64,000 bases of DNA from Enterovibrio calviensis DSM 14347 (GCF_000621165.1 NZ_JHZA01000021.1:1-64000), one strand, 5' to 3'; shown: positions 20,288 through 31,303, counted from the first letter of the stretch. The notes: generated from the letters alone by a model not told the origin. Translations and numbers: made by a program.

Positions 20288-22687
20288 TCAGAACGTTTGG
20301 CCAATTGTGAAGGTAAAGAATTCTTCATCATCGCCTTCGTAACTCTTGATAGGCTTCGACAACGAGAACACCAGCGGCCCCATCGGAGAGCGCCACTGAA
20401 TAGCCGCCCCATAAGACGCACGATAATTGCTTGGGTCGCTATAGTCGTAAATGTATTCTTGTCCGCTGATAACGCGAGCATTATCTAAGTCATACTCGGT
20501 ATCCCATACCGAGGCGGCATCAACAAACACACTCGTACGAATCGAGTTTTTCATTTCGACAGAAACAAACGGCGTTGGCACGATTAACTCGACACTTGCC
20601 AATGCAATGGCGTTACCACCTACAGAGTCGTTGCTACCCACCAACGCTGGATTATTGCCTGCGCCTTGGTCATACACCGCTTTAGGGCCAGCAGTGTTCG
20701 AGCGGAAGCCACGCAGTGTTGAGTAACCACCAGCATAGAAGTTTTCATAGAACGGCAGTAAGTACTCATTCTCGTCGTTCTTGCCATAGCCATTACCGTA
20801 TCCCAGACGGCCGCGCATGAGCAGCGAGAAGCTGTGTGATTCAGTCAATGGTACGTACTGTCTTACATCATATTGCGCTTTAAAGTACTGGGCATCAGAA
20901 CCCGGAACCGTCATGCGGAATGATGCACGTTGATAATTACCAGCAGTTGGGAAGAAACCTCGGTTAAGGTTGTTGCGACTCCAACTAACAGACCAATCAA
21001 AGTCATCGACTTCTAGCCCGCTGTCATCAGTCACGTTGTCTCCCATTGAATCGAGGAATTTCTGGATCTGATAATAGCCGCCCAGATTTTCAATTTGGCG
21101 ATGGGTATACCCCAGCGAGAAATCGAAGTAGTTCAGCTCATCAAATGGGAAACCCCACGTTAGGCTAGTGCCATAGCTTTTGTCGGTATAATCAACGATG
21201 TTTGCGTCTGACGCTTCAAACTCATTATAAAAAATCTTTCCGCCCAAACTGATGCCATCAAGTGTCCAGTATGGGTCGCGATAATCCAATGTCAGGTTTT
21301 TTTGATAATCGTTAATCATGGCATTGATACCAAAACGATTACCCGAACCCGCAAAGTTGTCTTGCTGTAAGCCTGCTTGGAAACTAATGCCCGACTCAGT
21401 ACCGTAACCAATACCAAAGTTCACACTGCCGGAGTTGGTTTCTTTGACGAAATACTCTACATCGACCTGATCATCAGTACCTGGAACACGGGTTGTGCGA
21501 ACATCAACAGTTTCGAAAAAGCCGAGTCGATTAAGGCGCTCTTTACTGGTTTCTACTGACTTAGCATTAAGCCATGAACCTTCCATCTGACGCATTTCTC
21601 GGCGTAATACCTCATCACGAGTGATCTGGTTACCAGAGAACTTAATGTTGCGAACATAAACACGCTTGCCCGGATCGACATTCACGTTTAAGGCAACGGT
21701 GTTTGCATCGTCGTTAAATTCAGGAATGGTAGCAACTTGCGGGTAGGCATAACCTTGTTCGCCCAGCGCTCGCTTAACTTCATCTTCTAAGCGCGTCACT
21801 TTCTCGCCGCTGTAGACTTCGCCGTCCTCAAATGGCACAAGCGAAGCAAATGCAGCACTGTCCTTTCCGCCACGCACATTGACGTCAGAAACCGTATACG
21901 GTTGCCCTTCATCGATGTTAAGGGTGATATACACGCCCTTTTTGTCAGGCGAAATGGAGACGTTTGTCGCGTCAACACGGAATTTCAAATAGCCACGGTT
22001 GAGATAGAATGAGCGAAGGCTCTCTAAATCGCCGGCCAGCACTTGTTTTTGATACTGTTCATTGGCGAGAAAATTCCACCAAGGCACATTTGCACGTAGC
22101 TTAAAATTATTTTTAAGTTCTTCGTCGCTAAACACCGTGTTGCCAATGAAATTGATCTGCTGGATGGTCGCAGAAACACCTTCAGTGAATACAAACTTAA
22201 TGTCGGCGCGATTACGCGGAAGTGGGGTGATAACGGCGTTGACCAGCGCGTTATACTTACCCACGCTGTAATAGAAATCTTCCAGTCCCTTTTCGATATT
22301 TGAGAGCGTGGTGCGATCAAGCGCTTCACCAACGCGTAAACCTGACGCGGCGAGATTCTCAGAAAGCTGCTCATCTTCGATGGCAGAATTTCCTGAAAAC
22401 GAAATACTCGCCACCGTTGGTCGCTCAATCACCTTAACGAGAAGGTCATCACCATCCCTAAAGACTCGAACGTTTTCGAAGTTCCCTGATGAGAACAAGG
22501 ATTTGATGATCCCTGATACATCGCCTTCATCAATATTGTCGCCAACTCGCACGGGCATCGAAAGCAACGCCGCACCGAGACTGACTCGCTGGAGCCCCTC
22601 AAATCGAATGTCTTCTACTACGAACTCATCGGCCGTAACAGAACTTGAAAGAAGAAGAGAGGCCAGTAAAAGTTTTTTCATCGCCAT
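20288..22687 (-). CDS. bamA: Outer membrane protein assembly factor BamA
   Basis: Essential Omp85-family insertase (799 aa; E. coli 810 aa). A signal peptide (about 1-19) is followed by five POTRA repeats (about 20-420, beginning FVVEDIRFEGLQRVSLGAAL) in the periplasm. The C-terminal 16-strand barrel has the conserved loop-6 motif as LRGF in GGYSTLRGFRSN (canonical VRGF). The last residues FTFTIGQTF end in the aromatic residue recognised during barrel insertion. It works with BamB-E; the chaperone skp follows directly. Confidence 0.98.
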   Translation of the reverse strand: MAMKKLLLASLLLSSSVTADEFVVEDIRFEGLQRVSLGAALLSMPVRVGDNIDEGDVSGIIKSLFSSGNFENVRVFRDGDDLLVKVIERPTVASISFSGNSAIEDEQLSENLAASGLRVGEALDRTTLSNIEKGLEDFYYSVGKYNALVNAVITPLPRNRADIKFVFTEGVSATIQQINFIGNTVFSDEELKNNFKLRANVPWWNFLANEQYQKQVLAGDLESLRSFYLNRGYLKFRVDATNVSISPDKKGVYITLNIDEGQPYTVSDVNVRGGKDSAAFASLVPFEDGEVYSGEKVTRLEDEVKRALGEQGYAYPQVATIPEFNDDANTVALNVNVDPGKRVYVRNIKFSGNQITRDEVLRREMRQMEGSWLNAKSVETSKERLNRLGFFETVDVRTTRVPGTDDQVDVEYFVKETNSGSVNFGIGYGTESGISFQAGLQQDNFAGSGNRFGINAMINDYQKNLTLDYRDPYWTLDGISLGGKIFYNEFEASDANIVDYTDKSYGTSLTWGFPFDELNYFDFSLGYTHRQIENLGGYYQIQKFLDSMGDNVTDDSGLEVDDFDWSVSWSRNNLNRGFFPTAGNYQRASFRMTVPGSDAQYFKAQYDVRQYVPLTESHSFSLLMRGRLGYGNGYGKNDENEYLLPFYENFYAGGYSTLRGFRSNTAGPKAVYDQGAGNNPALVGSNDSVGGNAIALASVELIVPTPFVSVEMKNSIRTSVFVDAASVWDTEYDLDNARVISGQEYIYDYSDPSNYRASYGAAIQWRSPMGPLVFSLSKPIKSYEGDDEEFFTFTIGQTF

Positions 22688-22720
22688 TGCTGCTCTGAGT
22701 GTCCTTGCTAAACGCTGATT

Positions 22721-24076
22721 TTATAGTCGGGCAAAATCGTTAAATAACGCCACGGCCATCAGTACTACGATAATGGCTGAACCAACCCGATATCCTATAT
22801 CCTGCACACGTTCAGAAACGGGGCGGCGTGTCACGGCTTCAACACCAAAAAATAACAGGTGTCCGCCATCAAGAACCGGTAACGGTAACAGGTTAATAAT
22901 GCCTAAATTCACGCTAATCAGCGCGAGAAAACCAAGAAAGTATACCAGACCGAAGTCCGCGGTCATCCCTGCACCTTTGGCAATTGAAATTGGGCCACTC
23001 AAGTTTTTCACGGCGACATCGCCCGTGAATAACTTTTTGATCATTTGTGCAGTCAGCACCACCACCTGCCACGTTTTGTCCATAGCGGCAGGAATGGCTT
23101 CTAACGGGCCATACTGCAGTGTAAAGCGGTACGTTTCTGGCCATTCCCCAACTTGTGGGGCGAACCCAGCGTAACCAACTTGCTTATTCCCTTGCTCGCG
23201 GCTATTCGGAGTCAGCGAGAACGTCATGTCACGTCCATCTCGATTCACAACGATTGGCAGCATCATTTCTGGGTGAGCTCGAACAACATTGACAATCAAA
23301 CTCCAATCATCAACGGTTTGACCGTCAACTGAGACCAATTTGTCACCAACTTGCAAACCAGCCTGTTCTGCTGCGCTCCCCTCAATAACCTGCGCGATCA
23401 CGTTAGTGATCTCCGGCGAATAAGGTGTTAATCCTAATGTACGTAACGCTGATTGATACTCAGGATCAAAAGACCAGGTAGTCAAATCCAACGATTTATC
23501 GACCGTATAACCTGCACTCTCGTTCGGCATCACCGATAACGTCATTTCGTCATCACCAATATGCGAAATAAGCTGCAAGTTAACAGATTCCCAATCAGGC
23601 GTTTGGATACCAGATACGGCAGTAAGTTCCATGCCACTCTCTAATCCGGCCTGCGCAGCAATAGATTGGGGAGCTACCTCACCAATCACTGGCTTTATCG
23701 CAGGTGTACCCATCACCATCACTAGCCAGTAAGCCACGATGGCAAACAGGAAATTGGCAAGAGGACCTGCTGCGACAATAGCACTGCGTTGCCACAATGG
23801 ACGATTGTTGAATGCCATGTCTTTTTGTTCAGGAGGCACATCGTCAACACGCTCGTCGAGCATTTTGACATAACCACCAAGCGGTATCATAGCAATCGTG
23901 TATTCGGTACCGTCTTTGCCGACGCGTTGCCAAATCGCCTTACCAAAACCAATAGAGAAGCGCTCGACTTTCACACCACATCGGCGAGCAACCCAAAAAT
24001 GCCCATACTCATGCACGGCTACCAAAATACCGAGCGCAACGATGAAGAAAAGTAAATTCCAAAGAATGCCGCTCAT
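22721..24076 (-). CDS. rseP: Site-2 intramembrane metalloprotease RseP
   Basis: Inner-membrane zinc protease (451 aa) that makes the second cut in anti-sigma factor RseA, releasing sigma-E during envelope stress. The zinc site [13 protein letters not shown] (HExxH) lies in TM1, and the third ligand is in [16 protein letters not shown] (LDG motif). Two tandem PDZ domains (about 115-310) lie between the membrane segments. The start overlaps the end of dxr by 4 bases (ATGA), so the two are translationally coupled. It precedes bamA-skp, whose expression sigma-E controls in E. coli. Confidence 0.97.
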   Translation of the reverse strand: MSGILWNLLFFIVALGILVAVHEYGHFWVARRCGVKVERFSIGFGKAIWQRVGKDGTEYTIAMIPLGGYVKMLDERVDDVPPEQKDMAFNNRPLWQRSAIVAAGPLANFLFAIVAYWLVMVMGTPAIKPVIGEVAPQSIAAQAGLESGMELTAVSGIQTPDWESVNLQLISHIGDDEMTLSVMPNESAGYTVDKSLDLTTWSFDPEYQSALRTLGLTPYSPEITNVIAQVIEGSAAEQAGLQVGDKLVSVDGQTVDDWSLIVNVVRAHPEMMLPIVVNRDGRDMTFSLTPNSREQGNKQVGYAGFAPQVGEWPETYRFTLQYGPLEAIPAAMDKTWQVVVLTAQMIKKLFTGDVAVKNLSGPISIAKGAGMTADFGLVYFLGFLALISVNLGIINLLPLPVLDGGHLLFFGVEAVTRRPVSERVQDIGYRVGSAIIVVLMAVALFNDFARL

Positions 24077-25269
24077 CGCGTCAATCCTTTCATGCAGTCT
24101 TTTGCCATTTCACGCGCCTTAGTATCAATTTCAAGTAAACATTCCATGCTTGATGGCTCCATTAACTCAGCCCGTTGTAGCACAGCATCATTGATCTCGG
24201 CAATCTGCATAAATCCAATATTGCCAGCCAGAAATGCCTCAACGGCGACTTCGTTCGCAGCGTTTAGTGTGGTGGTAGCTGCTTGGCCAACGTAACACGC
24301 TTCGATGGCAAGTTTCAGGCAAGGGTAGCGATCAAAATCGGGTTTCAAGAAGGTAAAATCACCGACTTCACTAAAGTCGAGTGGCTTCACACCTGCGTCA
24401 ATGCGATTAGGATAAGACATGGCATACGCGATCGGCGTACACATATCAGGATGACCCATTTGTGCTAACACTGAGCCGTCGCGATACTGAACCATAGAAT
24501 GGATAACAGACTGTGGATGAATGATCACATCAAGCTGATCTCGTTTAGCATTAAATAGCCAACGCGCTTCGATATATTCCAACCCCTTATTCATCATGGT
24601 GGCGGAATCTACCGAGATTTTAGGACCCATCGACCAATTTGGATGGGCGATAGCTTGAGCTGGCGTAACCGATGCCAAAACATCAATATCGGTATAACGA
24701 AACGGCCCACCAGAGCCTGTCAGCAAAATCTTACTGACACCTTCAGAGGCGAGATCGCAAATACCGGGATTGGATTGAATAGACGCAGGGAGACATTGGA
24801 ATATCGCGTTGTGTTCACTGTCGACAGGAAGCAACTCTGCGCCATACTGATGCACGGCATCAATAAAGAACTGCCCAGACATGACGAGGGCTTCTTTATT
24901 CGCTAACAGGATACGCTTACCCGCTTTTACCGCTGCCATGGTGGGCATTAAACCTGCCGCCCCCACCACTGCCGCCATCACGGTATCGACGTCATCATGG
25001 CAAGCAATCGCACATAGGCCGTCAATGCCACTGAGCACTTCTGTTTTCGAACCTTGGTTGGCCAGAGCCAAACGCAAAGATTTTGCAGCCGTATCATCAG
25101 CCATTGCTGCAAACTTGGGGCTCCACTTCAAACACAGAAGCAGCATTTCATTGACGTTAGCATTCGCGGCAATGGCAAAGACACGGTACGCCGAAGGATT
25201 TTTTTCGACGACTGCTAGCGTGCTTGTCCCAATTGAGCCTGTTGCACCAAGAATCGTTAAATTACGCAT
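24073..25269 (-). CDS. dxr: 1-deoxy-D-xylulose-5-phosphate reductoisomerase
   Basis: NADPH- and metal-dependent enzyme (398 aa, as in E. coli) making 2-C-methyl-D-erythritol 4-phosphate, the committed step of the MEP isoprenoid pathway. The Rossmann motif [15 protein letters not shown] is at the N terminus. Metal and substrate residues are in [13 protein letters not shown] and in the flexible loop [19 protein letters not shown]. It is placed between cdsA and rseP and feeds isoprenoid units toward UppS, encoded nearby. Confidence 0.98.
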   Translation of the reverse strand: MRNLTILGATGSIGTSTLAVVEKNPSAYRVFAIAANANVNEMLLLCLKWSPKFAAMADDTAAKSLRLALANQGSKTEVLSGIDGLCAIACHDDVDTVMAAVVGAAGLMPTMAAVKAGKRILLANKEALVMSGQFFIDAVHQYGAELLPVDSEHNAIFQCLPASIQSNPGICDLASEGVSKILLTGSGGPFRYTDIDVLASVTPAQAIAHPNWSMGPKISVDSATMMNKGLEYIEARWLFNAKRDQLDVIIHPQSVIHSMVQYRDGSVLAQMGHPDMCTPIAYAMSYPNRIDAGVKPLDFSEVGDFTFLKPDFDRYPCLKLAIEACYVGQAATTTLNAANEVAVEAFLAGNIGFMQIAEINDAVLQRAELMEPSSMECLLEIDTKAREMAKDCMKGLTR

Positions 25270-25310
25270 AGAAAACTCTAATCATTGTTTCGTCTGGTCA
25301 AAAGACAACT

Positions 25311-25329
25311 CACCGGCAAAATGCCGGTG
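25311..25329 (-). terminator. Hairpin between cdsA and dxr, possible weak terminator
   Basis: Perfect 7-bp stem CACCGGC/GCCGGTG (25311-25317 and 25323-25329), right after the cdsA stop. On the minus strand the downstream sequence is only weakly U-rich, so partial termination or mRNA stabilisation is more likely than full termination. Confidence 0.5.
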
Positions 25330-25335
25330 AATGAT

Positions 25336-26184
25336 TTATGCCAACCAGAAATACAATACGGTGAAAACAGGAAAGGCAGCAGTTAGGCTGTCGATTCTAT
25401 CCAGTATTCCGCCATGACCAGGAAGAATACTGCCACTGTCTTTCACACCAGCTACTCGCTTAAACATGCTTTCAGCAAGGTCGCCCAGTACGGAGGCAAA
25501 TGATGTCACCAAAGCAACAACGCCAAGCATCGGGAGTGAAGAAAACGGAATCGAAAAGTAATTCGCCGCAGCAAGAGTGACAGCAACCGATGCAATCAAA
25601 CCACCAATAAGACCTTCAACCGTCTTATTTGGGCTAACAGAAGGTGCCATTTTGCGTTTACCGAAGCGCTTACCTGAAAAGTACGCCCCTGTGTCAGCAG
25701 CCCAAACCAGCAGACAAACCGTCAATACCAATTTAGCGCCGAGAAAAGGGTCAAGTTCATAGTGATAAGCACGAAGTAACAGAACACTCCATAGAAATGG
25801 AACCAATGTTAATACGCCGAAGACTTGTTGCAACGGAGCACTGTTAGCCCACCACCCTGTTGCTTTGGGGTACTTCAAAACCATACCCGTTGCCACTAAC
25901 CACCACAGTGCACCGATTAACGCAATCGCGCCTGCATTGAATGTGGATAAATTCATCCCTAATTCTGACAGTGGCAGTAAAAACGCCGAGCTAAGAAGTA
26001 CCGCTGCGGGCACGAAAAAAGCCCCCAGACGAGAAGACGTTACGACAAATTTTGTCCATTCCCAGTGACCAAGCAGGGTAACACCAGCCACGGCAATAAT
26101 AAAAAGTTGGAACGGCAAAAAGAAGATACCTGCGATAACTAATGGCGCTAACACAGAAGCCGTTAAGACACGTTGTTTCAGCAA
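25336..26184 (-). CDS. cdsA: Phosphatidate cytidylyltransferase
   Basis: Integral inner-membrane enzyme (282 aa, about 7-8 hydrophobic segments) that makes CDP-diacylglycerol from phosphatidic acid and CTP, the branch point of phospholipid synthesis. The C-terminal CDP-DAG synthase signature is clear: KRKMAPSVSPNKTVEGLIGG, then KDSGSILPGHGGILDRIDSL. Length matches E. coli CdsA (285 aa). It follows uppS by 10 bp in the same operon. Confidence 0.97.
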   Translation of the reverse strand: MLKQRVLTASVLAPLVIAGIFFLPFQLFIIAVAGVTLLGHWEWTKFVVTSSRLGAFFVPAAVLLSSAFLLPLSELGMNLSTFNAGAIALIGALWWLVATGMVLKYPKATGWWANSAPLQQVFGVLTLVPFLWSVLLLRAYHYELDPFLGAKLVLTVCLLVWAADTGAYFSGKRFGKRKMAPSVSPNKTVEGLIGGLIASVAVTLAAANYFSIPFSSLPMLGVVALVTSFASVLGDLAESMFKRVAGVKDSGSILPGHGGILDRIDSLTAAFPVFTVLYFWLA

Positions 26185-26194
26185 ACGAAACCCT

Positions 26195-26965
26195 CTATTT
26201 TTCTACTTGTAACATGGCCTTAATTTGTTCACCGGTGCAGCCAAAACGGCGCTCACGGTTGATAAACCAAGCGATGGCTTCGGTAAGACTGGTCTCATCG
26301 AAGTCGGGCCAAAACTGTTCAGTAAAATACAGCTCTGCATAAGCTGCCTGCCACAACATAAAGTTGCTGATGCGGCACTCTCCACTGGTTCGAATCATCA
26401 AATCAACATCAGGCATAAACGCTGTTGTTAGATGTGCTTGAATATCGGCTTCGGTCAACTGTTGCGGTGGAATTTCTCCACGTTCAACTTGACCCGCCAA
26501 TTTTTGAACTGCTTGTAATATATCCCATTGTCCGCCGTAATTAGCGGCCACGTTTAAAGTGAGTCCACGGTTGTTCGCAGTCAGCGCTTCTGCCGACGCA
26601 ATCTTATCTTGTAATGACTGACTAAATCGCGACTTATCGCCGATTACCTTGAGCCGAACACCATTTTTATGAAGGCGTTTTACTTCACGTCCTAAAACCG
26701 TGACAAAAAGCTCCATCAATAGGCTGACTTCTTCTTCCGGACGGCGCCAGTTCTCACTGCTGAACGCAAACAGGGTGAGTACTTGTATGCCGAGGCGGTT
26801 AGCAGTAGAAACCGTTTTTCGAACAGCATCAACACCGGCTTTGTGCCCAAACATTCGGGCTTTACCGCGTGCTTTTGCCCAACGGCCATTTCCGTCCATA
26901 ATGACGGCAATGTGTTTGGGAAGCAGGCTAGGGTCTATCTCTAGACAGGAGGATTGGGAGCTCAT
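26195..26965 (-). CDS. uppS: Undecaprenyl diphosphate synthase
   Basis: Cis-prenyltransferase (256 aa) that builds C55 undecaprenyl diphosphate, the lipid carrier for peptidoglycan and [17 protein letters not shown] contains the catalytic Asp, and [14 protein letters not shown] and [18 protein letters not shown] are the other family motifs. The frame begins at a TTG at 26980; two adjacent ATGs (26968, 26965) are better starts, and 26965 has the AAGGA ribosome-binding site at suitable spacing. A terminator separates it from frr; cdsA follows closely. Confidence 0.96.
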   Translation of the reverse strand: MSSQSSCLEIDPSLLPKHIAVIMDGNGRWAKARGKARMFGHKAGVDAVRKTVSTANRLGIQVLTLFAFSSENWRRPEEEVSLLMELFVTVLGREVKRLHKNGVRLKVIGDKSRFSQSLQDKIASAEALTANNRGLTLNVAANYGGQWDILQAVQKLAGQVERGEIPPQQLTEADIQAHLTTAFMPDVDLMIRTSGECRISNFMLWQAAYAELYFTEQFWPDFDETSLTEAIAWFINRERRFGCTGEQIKAMLQVEK

Positions 26966-26984
26966 CATTATCCTTCGCAAATAA

Positions 26985-27013
26985 AAAGCGCTGTACTGCT
27001 AGCACAGCGCTTT
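26985..27013 (-). terminator. Rho-independent terminator between frr and uppS
   Basis: Ten-bp perfect stem AAAGCGCTGT/ACAGCGCTTT (26985-26994 and 27004-27013) with U-rich sequence after it on the minus strand. It ends the pyrH-frr transcript; uppS-cdsA would then need read-through or its own promoter. Confidence 0.85.
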
Positions 27014-27040
27014 GGCAATGGAATCAGAGTGTAGCCGGAA

Positions 27041-27598
27041 TTAGACTTCCATCAACTCTTTTTCTTTCGCTTCAAGAATCGCGTCAATATCTTTTACTGC
27101 TGCATCAGTCAGCTTTTGGATATCGTCTTGACCACGACGCTCGTCATCTTCAGAAATGTCTTTCTCTTTCAGAAGACCTTTCAAATCGCTGTTTGCATCA
27201 CGACGAATGTTACGTACAGCAACACGACCGCCTTCTGCTTCACCACGAACGATCTTAACGAGGTCACGACGACGCTCTTCAGTCAATGGTGGCAATGGAA
27301 CACGAATGACTGCACCCGCAGACATAGGGTTCAGACCCAAGCTTGAGCTCATGATCGCTTTCTCTACCGCTTGCGATATTGAACGATCGAAAACTGTAAT
27401 AGCCAGTGTGCGTGAGTCTTCAGCAACGATAGAAGCCAATTGCTTCAGGGGAGTCGGCGCACCGTAGTATTCTACAGACAGGCCATCTAGCAATGCAGGG
27501 TGTGCACGGCCAGTACGGATTTTAGACAGAGTATTCTTCAGCGCTTCAACGCTTTTCTGCATGCGTTCTTTCGCATCTGCGTTAATTTCATTGATCAC
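27041..27598 (-). CDS. frr: Ribosome recycling factor
   Basis: Cytosolic factor (185 aa, as in E. coli) that with EF-G splits post-termination ribosomes. The family features are clear: [23 protein letters not shown], then [24 protein letters not shown], and a charged C-terminal helix ([18 protein letters not shown]). It follows pyrH, the conserved order. Confidence 0.98.
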   Translation of the reverse strand: MINEINADAKERMQKSVEALKNTLSKIRTGRAHPALLDGLSVEYYGAPTPLKQLASIVAEDSRTLAITVFDRSISQAVEKAIMSSSLGLNPMSAGAVIRVPLPPLTEERRRDLVKIVRGEAEGGRVAVRNIRRDANSDLKGLLKEKDISEDDERRGQDDIQKLTDAAVKDIDAILEAKEKELMEV

Positions 27599-27654
27599 GA
27601 GAGTATCCTTGAAAATTCTTTTTTCTAATTCGCGGATTATGCCACTAAATTAGA

Positions 27655-28383
27655 TTAACCGTTATTAATTAGTGTGCCTTCTTGCTCACCCATCACAACT
27701 CGGCGCAAAGCACCTGGCTTATTCATGTTAAATACACGCATCGGCATCTTGTGATCACGTGCCAAAGTGAAGGCAGCTAAGTCCATCACTTTCAATTCTT
27801 TTTCTAGCACGTCTTGGTAAGTGAGGTGGCTGTAAAGCTCAGCATCAGGGTTTTTCGCTGGGTCATCGGTAAATACACCATCAACTTTGGTGGCTTTAAT
27901 CACGATGTCTGACTCGATTTCAATACCGCGCAAACACGCCGCAGAGTCAGTCGTGAAGAATGGGTTACCAGTACCTGCAGAGAAAATGACAACGCGGCCA
28001 TTACGAAGCTGGCTAATAGCTTCAGCCCAGTTGTAGCTGTCACACACACCATTGAGTGGAATCGCAGACATTACCCGCGCGTTCACATAGGCACGGTGCA
28101 ATGCATCACGCATCGCCAGACCGTTCATTACGGTTGCTAGCATACCCATGTGGTCGCCCACAACCCTGTTCATACCCGCTTCGGCAAGACCTGCACCACG
28201 GAATAGGTTACCACCACCGATAACCAAGCCAACTTGCACGCCAAGCTCAACAAGTTCTTTAATTTCTTGCGCCATGCGGTCTAGAACGGCTGGGTCAATA
28301 CCGAAGCCCTCTTTTCCTTGCAGCGCTTCGCCGCTCAATTTAAGCAAAATTCGTTGATAAGCTGGTTTTGGGTTTGTAGTCAT
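27655..28383 (-). CDS. pyrH: UMP kinase
   Basis: Hexameric amino-acid-kinase-fold enzyme (242 aa) phosphorylating UMP to UDP; allosterically regulated by GTP and UTP in E. coli. [16 protein letters not shown] and the glycine-rich [12 protein letters not shown] are diagnostic. The frame begins at a GTG (28389), but the ATG at 28383 has an AAAGGT ribosome-binding site at good spacing and gives the usual N terminus. It lies between tsf and frr. Confidence 0.97.
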   Translation of the reverse strand: MTTNPKPAYQRILLKLSGEALQGKEGFGIDPAVLDRMAQEIKELVELGVQVGLVIGGGNLFRGAGLAEAGMNRVVGDHMGMLATVMNGLAMRDALHRAYVNARVMSAIPLNGVCDSYNWAEAISQLRNGRVVIFSAGTGNPFFTTDSAACLRGIEIESDIVIKATKVDGVFTDDPAKNPDAELYSHLTYQDVLEKELKVMDLAAFTLARDHKMPMRVFNMNKPGALRRVVMGEQEGTLINNG

Positions 28384-28424
28384 GCTCACGACCTTTAGGC
28401 ACTTACTTATACGGATGGGATTGT

Positions 28425-28453
28425 AAAAAGACCGCAGGATTCTGCGGTCTTTT
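28425..28453 (-). terminator. Rho-independent terminator after tsf
   Basis: Long stem AAAAGACCGCAG/CTGCGGTCTTTT (to 28437 and from 28442) with a GATT loop and U-run on the minus strand. It ends the rpsB-tsf operon before pyrH. Confidence 0.9.
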
Positions 28454-28470
28454 GGGTTCTCTGGAAAGGA

Positions 28471-29316
28471 TTAACCTTTCTGAGCAGCAGCAACTTCTTC
28501 AGCGAAGCTCATGCCAGAAGCTTTTTCGATACCTTCACCTACTTCTAGGCGAACAAAGCTAGAAACTGACGCGCCTTTCTCTTTCAAGAATTCGCCAACA
28601 GATTTCTTAGGTTCCATGATGAATGGTTGACCAGTTAGAGAAACTTCGCCGGTGAATTTCTTCATGCGGCCAACAACCATTTTCTCAGCGATTTCTTGAG
28701 GCTTACCCTCGTTCATCGCGATTTCAACTTGGATTTGTTGCTCTTTAGCAACAACGTCAGCTGGTACGTCTTCTGGAGTAACGAACTCTGGCTTAGAAGC
28801 AGCAACGTGCATAGCTACGTGCTTAAGAACTTCTGCGTCGCCTTCACCAGCAACAACAACACCAATGCGCTCGCCGTGACGGTAAGAAGCAATAGATGCG
28901 CCTTGAACGTATTGAACGCGACGAATAGAGATGTTCTCACCGATCTTAGTCACTAGAGCGATACGTGCTTCTTCGAATTGCGCTTGCAATTCTTCAACAG
29001 TCGCTTTAGACGCTAGAGCTGCATCAGCAACTTCGTTTGCGAATACAGTGAAGTTGCCATCTTTAGCAACGAAGTCAGTTTGGCAGTTAACTTCTACCAG
29101 TACTGCAACGCCGTCAGCATCTTTGATGATGATAGCGCCTTCGGCTGCGATGTTACCTGCTTTCTTAGCAGCTTTCGCAGCGCCACTTTTGCGCATGTTT
29201 TCGATTGCTAGTTCGATGTCAGCGTTTGCTTCTACAAGCGCCTTTTTACATTCCATCATACCTGCGCCAGTACGCTCACGCAGTTCTTTAACCAGGGCAG
29301 CGGTAACAGTTGCCAT
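28471..29316 (-). CDS. tsf: Translation elongation factor Ts
   Basis: Guanine-nucleotide exchange factor for EF-Tu (281 aa; E. coli 283 aa). The N-terminal UBA-like domain [20 protein letters not shown] and the core [10 protein letters not shown] motif (contact with the EF-Tu Mg site) are intact. It is co-transcribed with rpsB, with an intervening hairpin that may lower expression relative to S2. Confidence 0.98.
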   Translation of the reverse strand: MATVTAALVKELRERTGAGMMECKKALVEANADIELAIENMRKSGAAKAAKKAGNIAAEGAIIIKDADGVAVLVEVNCQTDFVAKDGNFTVFANEVADAALASKATVEELQAQFEEARIALVTKIGENISIRRVQYVQGASIASYRHGERIGVVVAGEGDAEVLKHVAMHVAASKPEFVTPEDVPADVVAKEQQIQVEIAMNEGKPQEIAEKMVVGRMKKFTGEVSLTGQPFIMEPKKSVGEFLKEKGASVSSFVRLEVGEGIEKASGMSFAEEVAAAQKG

Positions 29317-29352
29317 TGTTCATTCCTCGATTCGAAACTTTTGGGTAAAAAT

Positions 29353-29375
29353 CAGGGGCCTAATATGGGCCCCTG
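29353..29375 (-). terminator. Attenuator-like hairpin between rpsB and tsf
   Basis: Perfect 8-bp stem CAGGGGCC/GGCCCCTG (29353-29360 and 29368-29375) followed on the minus strand by a short U-run. Partial termination between rpsB and tsf is known in enterobacteria; this hairpin is the likely equivalent. Confidence 0.7.
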
Positions 29376-29446
29376 CTAACCTACTTAGCTTACAGTGCCG
29401 TTCATGACAGCCTGATGGCTAAGAACGCTCACAAGGAGCAATTGTA

Positions 29447-30175
29447 TTACTCAGCGACTTCAACTAGCTCGTCTTCAGCTTGAGCTACGATGTCCTGGCT
29501 ACGGCCTTCAGTGTAAGACTGAGCTGCAGCGTTCAGGTACAGTTGAACTGCGCGGATTGCATCGTCGTTACCTGGGATAACGAAATCAACGCCATCTGGG
29601 TCAGAGTTGGTATCAACTACCGCGTACACTGGGATACCCAGGTTGTTTGCTTCTTTAATAGCAATGTGCTCGTGATCAGCATCGATTACGAACAGAGCGT
29701 CTGGAAGACCAGCCATGTTCTTGATACCGCCCAGAGATTTTTCAAGTTTTTCCATCTCACGGGTGCGCATCAGAGCTTCTTTCTTAGTCAGCTTCTCGAA
29801 AGTACCGTCAGTAGACTGAACTTCAAGCTCTTTAAGACGTTTGATTGACTGGCGAACAGTTTTCCAGTTAGTCAGCATACCGCCCAACCAACGGTTGTTC
29901 ACGTAGTACTGATCACAGCTTTCAGCTGCTGCTTTAACAGATTCGCTAGCGGCACGCTTAGTACCAACGAAAAGTACTTTACCTTTACGCTCACCAACTT
30001 TAGTCAGTTCGCCAAGTACTTTGTTGAACATTGGTACAGTTTTTTCTAGGTTAATGATATGAACCTTGTTACGTGCACCAAAGATGAATGGCTTCATCTT
30101 AGGGTTCCAGTAACGGGTTTGGTGACCAAAGTGAACACCAGCTTTAAGCATGTCGCGCATTGAAACAGTAGCCAT
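29447..30175 (-). CDS. rpsB: 30S ribosomal protein S2
   Basis: Ribosomal protein uS2 (242 aa; E. coli 241 aa). [27 protein letters not shown] is the invariant N terminus, and [21 protein letters not shown] and [18 protein letters not shown]-type motifs follow. The frame continues upstream, but the ATG at 30175 with its GAGAGGAATTATA ribosome-binding region is the true start. Expression is likely autoregulated by S2 through the leader just upstream. Confidence 0.98.
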   Translation of the reverse strand: MATVSMRDMLKAGVHFGHQTRYWNPKMKPFIFGARNKVHIINLEKTVPMFNKVLGELTKVGERKGKVLFVGTKRAASESVKAAAESCDQYYVNNRWLGGMLTNWKTVRQSIKRLKELEVQSTDGTFEKLTKKEALMRTREMEKLEKSLGGIKNMAGLPDALFVIDADHEHIAIKEANNLGIPVYAVVDTNSDPDGVDFVIPGNDDAIRAVQLYLNAAAQSYTEGRSQDIVAQAEDELVEVAE

Positions 30176-30262
30176 TATAATTCCTCTCGGGGTTAGGCCT
30201 CCACATATCCCATACCACCGACCCGTAAAGGGCACCCCGGAGCATGTGTCGATATGTGTGTG
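30176..30262 (-). promoter_or_regulatory. rpsB 5' leader (S2 autoregulatory RNA element)
   Basis: The minus-strand leader carries the conserved gammaproteobacterial rpsB leader pieces: ACACATGCTCCGGGGTGC, then GGGATATGTGGAGGC and AACCCC just before the Shine-Dalgarno. CCGGGG and AACCCC can pair, as can other parts, giving a folded operator. In E. coli the corresponding leader mediates S2-dependent repression of rpsB-tsf. The call rests on remembered consensus, not on a covariance search. The rest of the gap to map (30263-30494) shows no gene; a CTCCCT/AGGGAG hairpin (30455-30477) lies just before map. Confidence 0.72.
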
Positions 30263-30494
30263 AGTTAGTTAAATTGTATTTAGTGAAACCACCAGCATAG
30301 AACCTGAAATTCAGATTAACCAAGATGGCGTATTTCGGCGCGCTTTATACCATGAAAAGCACCCCATAATCCAGCATAAAAAAGCATCTCTGCTGGAGAG
30401 TAAGGTTTCCACAAGGCGATGCGATTGATAATATGTAGCGATAGCATTCCATTCCTCCCTCCTGTTTTCGAAGGGAGCCAACTGAGAGAAAGCA

Positions 30495-31292
30495 ATGAGC
30501 GCCACGATAAAATCAGCTGAAGAAATCGAAAGAATGCGCGAGGCTGGTCGCCTTGCTGCTGACGTGCTAGAGATGATCGAGCCACATGTACAAGCCGGCG
30601 TTTCCACAAAAGAGTTGGATGACATTTGCCATAAGTACATCACTGAGACGCAAAGCGCGATCCCTGCACCGCTCAATTATCACGGCTTTCCTAAGTCAAT
30701 TTGTACCTCTATCAACCACGTTGTTTGTCACGGCATTCCAAGCGAAAGCGATGTGTTGAAAGATGGCGACATCATCAATATCGATATCACAGTAATCAAA
30801 GATGGTTACCACGGTGACACATCGAAAATGTTCCTTGTGGGTGAAGTGTCAGCAGAAGACAAAGCACTTTGTCATGTTGCGCAAGAAAGCCTTTACCAAG
30901 CGCTGAAAAAAGTAAAACCCGGTGCACGTATTGGTGATTTGGGCACTGAAATCCAGAAATTCATCAAAAATCGTCCTAAGCGTTACTCAATCGTTAAAGA
31001 TTACTGTGGCCATGGCATTGGCGCTGAATTTCATGAAGAACCACAAGTGGTTCACTACAAAAACAGTGATCGCACACAAATCAAAGCGGGTATGTGTTTC
31101 ACCATCGAGCCAATGATTAACGCCGGTAAATTCAACACGGAATTGGATGACAACGATGGCTGGACGGTTTACACCGCTGATAAGAAAAAATCGGCACAGT
31201 GGGAACACACCATTTTGGTCACCGACACCGGATGCGAAATACTGACTTTGCGAAGCGACGAAAAACTGCCTCGCATATTAAATAACGCATAA
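30495..31292 (+). CDS. map: Type I methionine aminopeptidase
   Basis: Essential dinuclear-metal peptidase (265 aa; E. coli 264 aa) that removes the initiator Met from nascent proteins. Metal ligands are visible in INIDITVIKDGYHGDTSKMF, in CGHGIGAEFHEEPQV and in FTIEPMI, plus the terminal WEHTILVTDTGCEILT. Divergent from rpsB as in E. coli. A terminator separates it from glnD. Confidence 0.98.
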   Translation: MSATIKSAEEIERMREAGRLAADVLEMIEPHVQAGVSTKELDDICHKYITETQSAIPAPLNYHGFPKSICTSINHVVCHGIPSESDVLKDGDIINIDITVIKDGYHGDTSKMFLVGEVSAEDKALCHVAQESLYQALKKVKPGARIGDLGTEIQKFIKNRPKRYSIVKDYCGHGIGAEFHEEPQVVHYKNSDRTQIKAGMCFTIEPMINAGKFNTELDDNDGWTVYTADKKKSAQWEHTILVTDTGCEILTLRSDEKLPRILNNA

Positions 31293-31303
31293 GCTTTAAA
31301 AAC

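Noticed and set aside
30311-30676. 121-aa minus-strand open frame across the rpsB-map gap and the start of map
   Set aside because: It overlaps the conserved map 5' end on the opposite strand, has no family resemblance, and the gap is explained by two divergent promoters and leaders.
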